64,000 nucleotides of DNA from an uncultured bacterium (GTDB lineage: Bacteria; Bacillota; Clostridia; Lachnospirales; Lachnospiraceae). The position numbers and the translations under genes were made by a program. The stretch is from the NCBI GenBank assembly GCA_948467735.1, contig CAOKFN010000005.1, forward strand, positions 62,001-126,000, in the 5' to 3' direction. The notes beneath the pieces were generated by a model, which was not told the DNA's origin, did not search any database, and saw only the letters and a list, made by a program, of their open reading frames with translations. Shown here piece after piece: positions 34,847-42,462 of this stretch (position 1 is its first letter; each line of letters begins with the position of its first letter).

Positions 34847-35360
34847 TTTGTATATTGAAGCAAGAATTCGTGAGAAGAAAACAGGGCGGGTGATTTCGTC
34901 CGGCGAATACGGAGAACATGCGAGTGAAGAGGACAAGGGCTTTTTTGAGATATGCTGGTGGGGCGGATGGCTTTTTTGTGATATCAGGGCTAAAATGATT
35001 GAAATATGCAGTCAATATTTGGGAACGAATTACACGGATTCGGATTTCGCCATACCGACGCCGCAGGCGGCATTGCGTGAAATTTACGCTTATCTTATAA
35101 AACGTTCCTGTGTGCCGGAGGATGAGTGCTTTGAAATGTATTCATCGGATTTTGAATGGCAGGAGAGAGGTTCCTATGAAAAAATGAACTTGGCAAACGC
35201 AGAAAAGCTTCATGATATACTATGGATTTTGAATTCCATTCAATATGATAACGATGTTGATATTGGAAAAAAATATATTTCCGACGATACCGACCGAAAA
35301 TTTTTTAAAGAAAATCCCCAAGCTTATAAATGGGAGTTTAGGATATTCAATTCATATTGA
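34836..35360 (+). CDS. Hypothetical immunity-type protein, GTG start
   Basis: 174 residues from GTG at 34836, eight bases after GGAGGA and overlapping the upstream gene by 11 bases. Acidic, soluble, with an aromatic stretch EICWWGGWLFCDIRAKMIEI and a conserved-looking start GLDLYIEARIREKKTGRVIS. No domain name recognised. Its coupling to an Imm26-like gene and its composition suggest a second orphan immunity protein, which is inference. Confidence 0.6.
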   Translation: MGLDLYIEARIREKKTGRVISSGEYGEHASEEDKGFFEICWWGGWLFCDIRAKMIEICSQYLGTNYTDSDFAIPTPQAALREIYAYLIKRSCVPEDECFEMYSSDFEWQERGSYEKMNLANAEKLHDILWILNSIQYDNDVDIGKKYISDDTDRKFFKENPQAYKWEFRIFNSY

Positions 35361-35596
35361 TGGTGTGCCCTGCTTGCCTATTTTTGGTATAGGCAGATGA
35401 GGCTGTCAGCCTTAAAGGATGTGTTTGCTTGTATCGTCCGCGTGGCATGGAAGGAAGCAGGAGTTAGGTTAAACTAATTCGCGCAGGTCTGCATCGGCGT
35501 TTTGGCAGGGACTTGGGCTGTGTGTCGAATACGGGCGGCTAAAGCATGCAGGCCGGTATCAGTGTTTTGCGCCGCTTATGCGGCATGGGAGAAAGT

Positions 35597-36076
35597 ATGA
35601 AAATTACGGTTGTCTGTGTGGGGAAAGTAAGGGAAAAATTTTATCGGGACGCCATTGCGGAATACGAAAAACGTCTGGGAAGATACTGTAAGCTGGAATT
35701 TGTGGAAGTAATGGACGAGAAAACGCCGGAGAGCGCGTCGGCCCTTATGAAAGAACAGATAAAAGAAAAGGAGGCGGGGCGCATCTTGGAGAAGATTCGG
35801 GAAGATGCCTTTGTCTGCACCTTGGAGATTTCAGGAAAGCGTCTTTCCTCCGAAGAACTTGCCCGATGGATGGAGGGGCATATGGTAGGGGGAACCAGCC
35901 GGATTGTGTTTGTCATAGGAGGTTCGCTGGGGCTTCATGAATCCGTGAGGAAACGCTCTGACATGGCCCTGAGTTTTTCTGATATGACCTTCCCGCACCA
36001 GCTCATGAGAGTCATTTTGACCGAACAGCTTTATCGGATATTTCGTATTATTCATGGAGAGCCATATCACAAGTAA
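35597..36076 (+). CDS. rlmH: 23S rRNA (pseudouridine1915-N3)-methyltransferase RlmH
   Basis: SPOUT-class methyltransferase acting on the 70S ribosome. 159 residues from the ATG at 35597 (GGGAG upstream; family N-terminus MKITVVCVGKVREKFY). SAM knot: FVIGGSLGLHE. The end MTFPHQLMRVILTEQLYRIFRIIHGEPYHK is the family C-terminus. Its last codons and the following bases occur again at 37907-37937. In staphylococci the 3' end of this gene is the SCC integration site with a similar core. Confidence 0.95.
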   Translation: MKITVVCVGKVREKFYRDAIAEYEKRLGRYCKLEFVEVMDEKTPESASALMKEQIKEKEAGRILEKIREDAFVCTLEISGKRLSSEELARWMEGHMVGGTSRIVFVIGGSLGLHESVRKRSDMALSFSDMTFPHQLMRVILTEQLYRIFRIIHGEPYHK

Positions 36077-36084
36077 GGGCGAAA
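36054..36084 (+). repeat. rlmH 3'-end direct repeat, left copy (att-like)
   Basis: 31 bases covering the last codons and stop of rlmH plus 7 bases beyond, with core TATCACAAGT. It matches 37907-37937 at 28 of 31 positions. The stop is TAA here and TGA in the other copy. The core is like the staphylococcal SCC attachment sequence at the same gene position. Confidence 0.75.
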
Positions 36085-36186
36085 GACGAGGATTCGGTCA
36101 GGAAACGGAACAGATGTAATACTTGCACTTTATCTAAAGGACATAAAACACCTGAATGTAACTGACGGAGGATCAAGAGAGAAATT

Positions 36187-36804
36187 ATGAGTATTATCAG
36201 AAAACATGATATAATATTATGCGGCGAGAACGAGGAGTATAAGATTGGATTATATCCTTTGTCGGATGAACATTTGCCATATTTGTATAAATGGAATTCC
36301 GATCCGGAAGTATTGTTTTGGACAGAAGGCGAAGATATTGAAGGATATTCGCCAGAGGTGGTTCATCAGATTTACGGAGGAATTTCGCAAGACAATCTTT
36401 GTTTTGCAATCAAAGTAAACGATGAGATCATAGGAGAATGCTGGCTGCAAAAAATGAATCTGCCCGGTGTTATAAAGATGTATGCAGCCGACGCAGACGT
36501 TAGAAGAATAGATATGTCGATTGGCGAAAAAGCTTATTGGGGTCATGGAATCGGGACACTTTTTATTGGCATGCTGGTAAAATACGCTTTTGAATATGAA
36601 CATGTCGATGTTTTGCATTGCTTTTGTGAAGATTATAATATCCGTTCCAGGCGTGTATGGGAAAAGAATGGGTTCCAGCTTGTATTGACAGAAGAAATCC
36701 CACAGCCCCATAAAGGCAAGCTGCAGTTTCATTGGCGGTTGACAAAAGATGAGTATGAGCAGCAAAAAGGTGAATTATATTTAATAGTGAGTAAAGAAAT
36801 TTAG
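36187..36804 (+). CDS. GNAT-family N-acetyltransferase (RimJ/AAC(6')-like)
   Basis: 205 residues. Acyl-CoA binding motif region DMSIGEKAYWGHGIGTLFIGMLVKYAFE (G-x-G-x-G/A type loop at WGHGIGT, about residues 120-126). The following strand VDVLHCFCEDYNIRSRRVWEKNGFQ is typical of the GNAT fold. The N-terminal LYPLSDEHLPYLYKWNSDPEVLFWTEG is shared with aminoglycoside 6'-acetyltransferase and RimJ-like proteins. Substrate cannot be deduced. AT-rich compared with rlmH, and it lies within the interval bounded by the duplicated rlmH end. Confidence 0.85.
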   Translation: MSIIRKHDIILCGENEEYKIGLYPLSDEHLPYLYKWNSDPEVLFWTEGEDIEGYSPEVVHQIYGGISQDNLCFAIKVNDEIIGECWLQKMNLPGVIKMYAADADVRRIDMSIGEKAYWGHGIGTLFIGMLVKYAFEYEHVDVLHCFCEDYNIRSRRVWEKNGFQLVLTEEIPQPHKGKLQFHWRLTKDEYEQQKGELYLIVSKEI

Positions 36805-36841
36805 TGGATAACCAGGACATGAGTGTTATCAGTATAAGTAG

Positions 36842-36870
36842 TTGTAATCGGCCGGGAGACTGTGTATAAT
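36842..36870 (+). promoter_or_regulatory. Promoter of the Rpn gene
   Basis: TTGTAA (36842-36847), 17 bases, TATAAT (36865-36870), 80 bases before the ATG of the following Rpn-family gene. Confidence 0.65.
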
Positions 36871-36950
36871 AGGGTTAGAGGATTAAAGCCTATGAGACAT
36901 ACAGAGTTTTTCCCGGCAGTCGTTTATGGGAAGAAAGCAGGCAGTTAATT

Positions 36951-37769
36951 ATGGAAAACATAGAGACAAAGCAGCTAAAATGGGAAGAATTAAGCATATC
37001 CAATGATTTTTTGTTTGGAAAGGTCATGCAGGACGCAGAACTTTGTAAAGAACTGTTGCAGAGAATCCTTCCAGATTTGGATATTGACCATGTAGAATAC
37101 CCAGAACTGCAAAAGGCAATAAAAGAGGATTTTGACGCAAAAGGCGTCCGATTGGATGTGTATGTAAATGATGGGAAAGGCACAGTATATGACATAGAAA
37201 TGCAAGCTGTCACTTCAAAATACCTGCCAAGGAGAACCAGATATTATCAGAGCATGATAGATTTACAGTTGGTTGATAAAGGGCAGGACTATGATACACT
37301 GAATAATAGTTACATCATCTTTATCTGCCTGTCGGACTTATTTGGGAAAAGCCGTTATATGTATACTTTTGAGAATGTCTGTAAAGAAGATTCAGAGGTC
37401 ATATTAAATGATGGGGCAAAGAAAGTTTTCCTAAATGCAGATGGAAGGAACGGGGCTGTGAGTGAGGAATTAAAAGCGTTCCTGGATTATGTGGCAGGAA
37501 AGCCATCGGAAGATACACTTGTGAAGAAACTGAAACTTGCGGTGGAAGAGGCGAAGAAAAATCGGGAATGGAGGCGTGAGTATATGACATTGTTAATGCG
37601 TGACAGGGAAAACCGGAAAATTGGAATGGAGGTTGGTATTTTAGGTACGATATCTTCACTAAGAGACTTCAATATACCAGATATCGAAATTTTTCAGAAA
37701 ATACAAGAAAAATATAATCTTTCTCCCGAAGAAGCAGAACGTTACATGAAAACAGAAGCAGAGGCATGA
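36951..37769 (+). CDS. Rpn-family PD-(D/E)XK nuclease / putative transposase
   Basis: 272 residues. N-terminus LSISNDFLFGKVMQDAELCKELL is the family hallmark. The nuclease core is GVRLDVYVND followed by VYDIEMQ (D, then E-x-Q). Then LPRRTRYYQSMIDLQLVDKG and the YIIFICLSDLFG strand. It is a different subgroup from the Rpn gene at 10 kb but nearly identical in its start to the fragment at 39.73 kb. A 46-base piece of its 3' part (from 37577) is repeated just after the stop (from 37767). Probably a mobile nuclease gene with its own promoter. Confidence 0.88.
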   Translation: MENIETKQLKWEELSISNDFLFGKVMQDAELCKELLQRILPDLDIDHVEYPELQKAIKEDFDAKGVRLDVYVNDGKGTVYDIEMQAVTSKYLPRRTRYYQSMIDLQLVDKGQDYDTLNNSYIIFICLSDLFGKSRYMYTFENVCKEDSEVILNDGAKKVFLNADGRNGAVSEELKAFLDYVAGKPSEDTLVKKLKLAVEEAKKNREWRREYMTLLMRDRENRKIGMEVGILGTISSLRDFNIPDIEIFQKIQEKYNLSPEEAERYMKTEAEA

Positions 37770-37812
37770 GTATATGACATTGTTAATGCGTGACAGAGAA
37801 AATTGGAAAATC
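37577..37812 (+). repeat. 46-bp direct duplication at the end of the Rpn gene
   Basis: 37577-37622 and 37767-37812 share 46 bases (both start TGAGTATATGACATTG) with about four mismatches, offset 190. The second copy opens a short frame (ATG 37774, stop 37929; 51 codons) that ends in GEPYHK, the RlmH C-terminus, showing a patchwork junction. Confidence 0.75.
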
Positions 37813-37906
37813 GGGGAAAAAAGGTTGGCAGCAGACAGAGCATTTACAAGGGTTCTGCCTTTTTTGACAGAAGAATATAGAGCTGATTTTCGCACTTGGG
37901 TATGTT

Positions 37907-37937
37907 ATGGAGAACCGTATCACAAGTGAGGGCGAAA
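37907..37937 (+). repeat. rlmH 3'-end direct repeat, right copy (att-like)
   Basis: Second copy of the rlmH end, encoding GEPYHK and a TGA stop, followed by the same GGGCGAAA. Similarity continues weakly for about 25 bases (CAGGARACRGAACAG). With the left copy it brackets 1.85 kb holding the GNAT and Rpn genes. Confidence 0.7.
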
Positions 37938-38055
37938 TTGTATACAGTCGCAGGAGACAGAACAGGGATCTTATTTGAGATGTTTTCTTAGGCGTTTATA
38001 TACTTGGGGAATTTGCCAGACGAGACAATCAATTTGTCTGATATGAGAGGAGAAC

Positions 38056-38802
38056 ATGATGAAAATAGCGACTTATAATATTTGGGAAAGCTCGGTGGGA
38101 ATGCCGCTTCGGTTTGTACAGATTGTCAACGAAATTGTGAACCAGAATGCGGATATTATGTGCCTGCAGGAAGTGGCTGATATCAAAACGCAGGCTGAGC
38201 TTGTGTTAAAATGTAAATATTCATATTTTTGTTTTTATTCGCTGACAGGGCTTTTGATTCTAAGCAGGCTGCCAATTGAGGAAAGCCATGAACTGCCGTA
38301 TGCGCTGGCTGTCAGAGTGAACGTAAACCAGAAAAGTTTAATTGTAGTTAATGTTCATTTACCGTGGGACAGTGTGGTAAAGCAGGAAAACGCAATGATA
38401 GAAATAGTGGAAAAAACAAGGCAGATGCAGGCTGATTATATGTTTCTTTTAGGGGATTTTAACAATTCAGAGAATTCATCAATTTACCGTTTCCTAAGAA
38501 ATGAGCAGTCACTTCAGGGATGCGAAGCATATTTTTTTGATGTGGCCGAAGCGTTTGCTGAAACAACAAAAACAGCTATTCTTCCAACTTTGAATTTCAG
38601 GGAGAATCCACGCTGGGGAGTGGTTGATAAAAAGAATACCATCGAAGTGAGTCGGAGATTTGACTTTATTATGCTGAAAAATCCATATCCTGCGGATTTT
38701 CCTCTGCTAAGAGAATATGGTATATTTGGCAGAGATATTTCCAAGGAAACAGGACTAGCGGCAAGTGATCATTATGGAGTATATGCTGAATTGAAATTCT
38801 GA
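38056..38802 (+). CDS. Endonuclease/exonuclease/phosphatase-family protein
   Basis: 248 residues, GAGGAG before an ATGATG start (38056 or 38059). DNase I-like metallo-phosphoesterase fold: MKIATYNIW (Asn), IMCLQEVAD (metal Glu), VNVHLPW, FLLGDFNNSE (Asp-Phe-Asn) and the terminal SDHYGVYAEL (Asp-His). All expected catalytic positions are present. No signal peptide. Substrate could be nucleic acid, phosphoinositide-like or another phosphodiester. It lies in the accessory stretch downstream of rlmH. Confidence 0.85.
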   Translation: MMKIATYNIWESSVGMPLRFVQIVNEIVNQNADIMCLQEVADIKTQAELVLKCKYSYFCFYSLTGLLILSRLPIEESHELPYALAVRVNVNQKSLIVVNVHLPWDSVVKQENAMIEIVEKTRQMQADYMFLLGDFNNSENSSIYRFLRNEQSLQGCEAYFFDVAEAFAETTKTAILPTLNFRENPRWGVVDKKNTIEVSRRFDFIMLKNPYPADFPLLREYGIFGRDISKETGLAASDHYGVYAELKF

Positions 38803-38952
38803 AAATTGCTGCCATAAAAAGGAGGGGATCCTGCTATTTTTCCTTTTATCCGTAAAACAGTTTTATGTAGATTCAGTTGTAGTTTAAAATTATCGGTTTC
38901 TTTGAACTGAACATACATAAAGCTTCGGGTAATTTGGAGAAAGGGAGTGTTT

Positions 38953-39585
38953 ATGAATAAAATAATCAAGAAACAATACCTTGAAAATCCATGCGGCACA
39001 GCATCGCTCCCCTATTGGAAAACAGTTTGTATTTCCATGCCTGACAATATGAAAATTTTACACGACAGGGAGTTCGATGCAGAGCTGTTAAAACGATATG
39101 TTGATGAACCATATTTCCGTTTGCTCCATCACATGCGGGAAGTAAAGCCTGTGCCATTGTCGAAGGGCTATTCTCTTTGTGAAGCCTCTGTGCCTGATTT
39201 TTTGGCTCATATCAACAGCTGTTATGAAGACATTGGTATTACGATGTCTGAAATGCAGGGATATTTGGACAGAAAGCAATATTGCGCAGAACTTTGGCTG
39301 GCTGTCAAGGATGATTGTAAAGGAAAAATTGTGGCAACCGGTATTGCTGAACTGGATCGAGAGATTGGCGAGGGTGTATTGGAATGGATTCAAGTATCAA
39401 AAGATTATCGCAGATGTGGATTAGGGAGTTATCTGGTACTGGAACTGTTGTGGAGAATGAGGAAAGATGCGAGATTTATTACAGTATCGGGGAAGTGTAA
39501 AAATCCTGATCATCCGGAAGAACTATATCGAAAATGTGGTTTTTGTGGTGATGATGTGTGGCATATTTTGCGGGAGCGTGGGTAA
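38953..39585 (+). CDS. GNAT-family N-acetyltransferase
   Basis: 210 residues from the ATG at 38953 (GGGAG five bases upstream). The C-terminal half has the acetyl-CoA loop KDYRRCGLGSYLVLELLWRM (R-x-x-G-x-G at about residues 160-165) and the final fold strand HPEELYRKCGFCGDDVWHIL. The N-terminal half (HMREVKPVPLSKGYSL) is less typical. Substrate unknown. Unrelated in sequence to the GNAT at 36.2 kb apart from the fold. Confidence 0.82.
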   Translation: MNKIIKKQYLENPCGTASLPYWKTVCISMPDNMKILHDREFDAELLKRYVDEPYFRLLHHMREVKPVPLSKGYSLCEASVPDFLAHINSCYEDIGITMSEMQGYLDRKQYCAELWLAVKDDCKGKIVATGIAELDREIGEGVLEWIQVSKDYRRCGLGSYLVLELLWRMRKDARFITVSGKCKNPDHPEELYRKCGFCGDDVWHILRERG

Positions 39586-39732
39586 ATAGGAGTAAGAGAT
39601 GACAGAGGTTTGAAACACACAGCGTTTTCCGGCAGTATTTTTGAAAGAAAGCAGGTTGAGGAATGGAAAGTTTGGAAATAAATTTCCAAATATTGAATTG
39701 ACGTGCGCTAAAGCGCACAAGGAGGTATAAAC

Positions 39733-39804
39733 ATAGATACAAAACAGACTCAATGGGAAGATTTGAGTATATCCAATGATTTCCTGTTTGGCAAGGTCAT
39801 GTAG
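39733..39804 (+). pseudogene. Truncated Rpn-family gene fragment
   Basis: Encodes TKQTQWEDLSISNDFLFGKV, almost the same as the N-terminus of the Rpn protein at 36.95 kb, then TAG at 39802-39804. The expected ATG has been lost and similarity stops right after GTCATG, where the putative IS-like end begins. Confidence 0.8.
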
Positions 39805-39868
39805 AATCGAGAGCGTTTCAAGTTTTGTGTAAACTCAAAATCTGATATAAGATAGGTGAATAGCTGCA

Positions 39869-39904
39869 AAGGGGCGGATGCCGGATTTCCCGACTCTGCC
39901 CCTT
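39869..39904 (-). terminator. Possible terminator of the chemoreceptor gene
   Basis: AAGGGGC/GCCCCTT arms 14 bases beyond the minus-strand stop codon, with only a short T-run on the minus strand. Confidence 0.35.
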
Positions 39905-39917
39905 ATTCCGTATTATC

Positions 39918-41987
39918 CTACAGCTTAAACTTTGTCATTTCCTGCTCCATCTCTTCCGAAACCGTTGACAGATTATCAATACGTTTCGCCGCGTTTCTGA
40001 TTCCGATTAATTGTTCCTCCAATGAATCGGCGGCTTTTTCGGTCAGAGCGGCAGTCTTTGTAGAAATATTCCGGATTCTCTCCACCGCGCCTACGATGTA
40101 ACGATCACAATGATGCATTTCCTTGATTAACTCCTCCATGCTTCTGACAGATTCACTTGTTTTTTCTGCCAGCATACGGAAATCCGAAAAGGTCTTCTGC
40201 ACTTTGTCCACCGCCTGCGTCTGTCCGTCCACTCCTGTGCGGATTGCTTCTATATTTTCAACCGTATCTGAAATATCCCTGCATAACTCGGCAATAATTT
40301 TCTCGATATCGGCAGTTGCGGCCGTTGAATCGGCGGCAAGCTTTCCAATGGATTCCGCCACTACGGCGAAGCCCCGCCCATGCTCTCCTGCGCGGGCGGC
40401 TTCGATGGATGCATTTAGAGAAAGCAGTTCGGTCTGGGAAGATATTTCATAAATCGTGTTTAAAATTCCCGAAATTTTCTGGGAATGTTCTTCCAGCGCC
40501 ATAATTTTTGTAAATGCTTCCGCCATTCCCTGGGACGCGGTTTCATTCTGGTTCTTAAGCTCTACGGCGCACCGCATTCCGTTTTCTCCGGAGGCAATCG
40601 TATTTTGGGCGTCGGTCAGAAGAAGTTCGCTTTTCTGCTGCAACTGTCCGAACTTCTCCTCCAGCTCTTCCTCCTGCATGACAACTTGTTTTACATCTGC
40701 ATTCTGCGTCTCCGTGCCGTCCGTTATCTCCCGTACTGTCCGGCTGGCGGCTTCCACATCTTTCTCAATCTGTTTTAAATGTTCCGAGCTTTCCATAACC
40801 TCTTTGGTAATTGTAGTGATTTTTGTAAGGATTGAGGATATTTTTCTGGTCATCTTATTGAAACCAATGGAAAGAGTGCCGATTTCGTTATTGCTGTTTT
40901 CTTCCGCCTGCACCGTAAAATCTCCGTCGGAAGCATTTGAGATCAATTCTGTAATAGATACAATCGGTCTGGTCAGCCTGCGCGCCAAGAGCGCGATTAC
41001 CAAAATAGCAGCGGCAATGACCAGCAGGGCCGCGGCTGCGGCCGCCGCGATAATCCGGTATACCGGCGCCATTGCCGTTTTTTCTCTGTGGAGCGTTATG
41101 ACAGACCATGAGTCCGATGCTCCTTTCAGCGGTATCGACGCGTAGCTAACGAAATAGGATTCTCCCCCGTTCTTCATTTTACAGCTTCCGGTATTCCCGG
41201 CCATAACCTCTGAAATAATATTTTGATAATCCTCGGAAACGGATATTTCCTGTTCCTCTGTCAGAATATTGCCATACGCGTCGGTGAGCGGCTGTCCGTT
41301 TGCGTCCTTGCTGGAAACCGTTTTTGTCAGCAGCTTGTAATTATAAAGCTCCTCTATCTGGGTGCTGTCAGGATGTGCAACCACAACTCCCTCCCCGTCG
41401 ATTACAAAAGAAAATTCACCGTTTTCCACATCCGAAAAATCCTCTATCAGGCTTTGCAGGTAATCTAATTTTATGTCCACTGCAAAAATTCCAACAAGCG
41501 CTTCTTTTTGATACATGGGAAAAAATATGGAGGCGCAGGGCATTCCGGTATTTACAGAATAATAGGATTTTGAAATGAAATCCTTCTGCTCTGCCATGGT
41601 CTGTACAAACCACCATCTTGTGGAACGGTCCGCCAGCTCTCCGGAGGAACGCCCTGTCTGCATTCCGTCCGTTCCCTGAATATAAAGCAGTTCCAGATAG
41701 GGATTGCGCCTCACGCAGTCTTCCAGAATCGGCGTCTGTACCTCGGTTTTCATCGTCAGAATACTGGGATTGACAGCCAATTCTTTTGTGACGTCATAGG
41801 CGCCGTCCAGAAACATGGCGATTTCGCCGGATACAAGCTGTGATTTATCCCGGCTCCTGCCATATATTTCACTTTCGTAGGATTTTAAAAATATGGATAC
41901 GACAATTCCCGTCAAACATACCGCCAATGTACATACGATGGCTATCATTGGTAAAAGCAGCTGTTTAAAAATACTTGTCTTTTTCAT
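39918..41987 (-). CDS. Methyl-accepting chemotaxis protein with dCache-type sensor
   Basis: Transmembrane chemoreceptor, 689 residues from the ATG at 41987; an ATG 12 bases upstream has its AAAGG too close. First membrane helix at about residues 12-35, then an extracytoplasmic dCache-like sensor (about 36-305; LELLYIQGTDGMQTGRSSG, STRWWFVQTM, YYSVNTGMPCASIFFP). Second helix about 310-335 and HAMP (RRLTRPIVSITELI). The signalling hairpin has the invariant tip SSQTELLSLNASIEAARAGE. No CheR pentapeptide tail is seen. No other chemotaxis gene is in the window, so it is an orphan receptor. Ligand unknown; the dCache type often binds amino acids or carboxylates. Confidence 0.93.
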   Translation of the reverse strand: MKKTSIFKQLLLPMIAIVCTLAVCLTGIVVSIFLKSYESEIYGRSRDKSQLVSGEIAMFLDGAYDVTKELAVNPSILTMKTEVQTPILEDCVRRNPYLELLYIQGTDGMQTGRSSGELADRSTRWWFVQTMAEQKDFISKSYYSVNTGMPCASIFFPMYQKEALVGIFAVDIKLDYLQSLIEDFSDVENGEFSFVIDGEGVVVAHPDSTQIEELYNYKLLTKTVSSKDANGQPLTDAYGNILTEEQEISVSEDYQNIISEVMAGNTGSCKMKNGGESYFVSYASIPLKGASDSWSVITLHREKTAMAPVYRIIAAAAAAALLVIAAAILVIALLARRLTRPIVSITELISNASDGDFTVQAEENSNNEIGTLSIGFNKMTRKISSILTKITTITKEVMESSEHLKQIEKDVEAASRTVREITDGTETQNADVKQVVMQEEELEEKFGQLQQKSELLLTDAQNTIASGENGMRCAVELKNQNETASQGMAEAFTKIMALEEHSQKISGILNTIYEISSQTELLSLNASIEAARAGEHGRGFAVVAESIGKLAADSTAATADIEKIIAELCRDISDTVENIEAIRTGVDGQTQAVDKVQKTFSDFRMLAEKTSESVRSMEELIKEMHHCDRYIVGAVERIRNISTKTAALTEKAADSLEEQLIGIRNAAKRIDNLSTVSEEMEQEMTKFKL

Positions 41988-41999
41988 TCGTGTTCCCAT

Positions 42000-42462
42000 A
42001 CCTTTCTAAGAGTCTGCTTTATATTTTACAGTAGTTAAGCGATTATGGCAAGTAAATCTCTAAATTTGTTGATGGATAACAGTTCAGCCGAAGGCTGAAC
42101 CGCTGCATGAATTGCGGCTGTGCATAACGGCGGCGAATTGTCTGAACCGTTATGGCTGCGCGGACCTCCCGCAGAGTGAGGGGGAAAATTATGGATGGAA
42201 TTTAAGCGGAATGCGATAGAAATAAGAGTTTGGAAATAGAATACAGAAGAATATGAACAACAAAATCTCTTACGTCTTACGAGGCTTTGGATAGCTAAGA
42301 GGAGAAGCCTATGTGGGAAGAGCAGTGATATCAAGAGTATGTGAACCAAAATGATCAGATGTTGGAAAAGAATATGAAATGGCTGATAAATGGAATAGAT
42401 GATGCAAAAATTATGGGATTTTATCTTACAATATCTTATGACAGGGGGCAGGGAGTATCAAA
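42000..42462. other. Gap before the LysM surface-protein gene
   Basis: About 460 bases. Holds hairpin GTTCAGCC/GGCTGAAC (42082-42100), CATAACGG/CCGTTATG arms around it, and a frame from ATG 42313 to TAA 42472 broken by TGA at 42328. After that stop the frame reads YQEYVNQNDQMLEKNMKW and on. This may be a decayed small gene. No firm promoter identified. Confidence 0.4.

Larger units (their letters stand above)
39586..39917. other. Decayed stretch between GNAT and chemoreceptor genes
   Basis: 332 bases. It contains two palindromes (TTTGGAAAT/ATTTCCAAA at 39671-39690 and GTGCGCT/AGCGCAC at 39703-39718), a truncated Rpn gene, a segment after 39806 (GAGAGCGTTTCAAG, TTTTGTGTAAACTC) that recalls an IS256-family end, and a possible chemoreceptor terminator. 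Confidence 0.5.

Noticed and set aside
40123..41145. Plus-strand frames within the chemoreceptor gene
   Set aside because: Antisense shadows of a complete methyl-accepting chemotaxis protein with clear HAMP and signalling tip.
42082..42100. Hairpin GTTCAGCC/GGCTGAAC as a riboswitch or T-box
   Set aside because: Only a short stem; no conserved T-box or riboswitch core sequence is visible.
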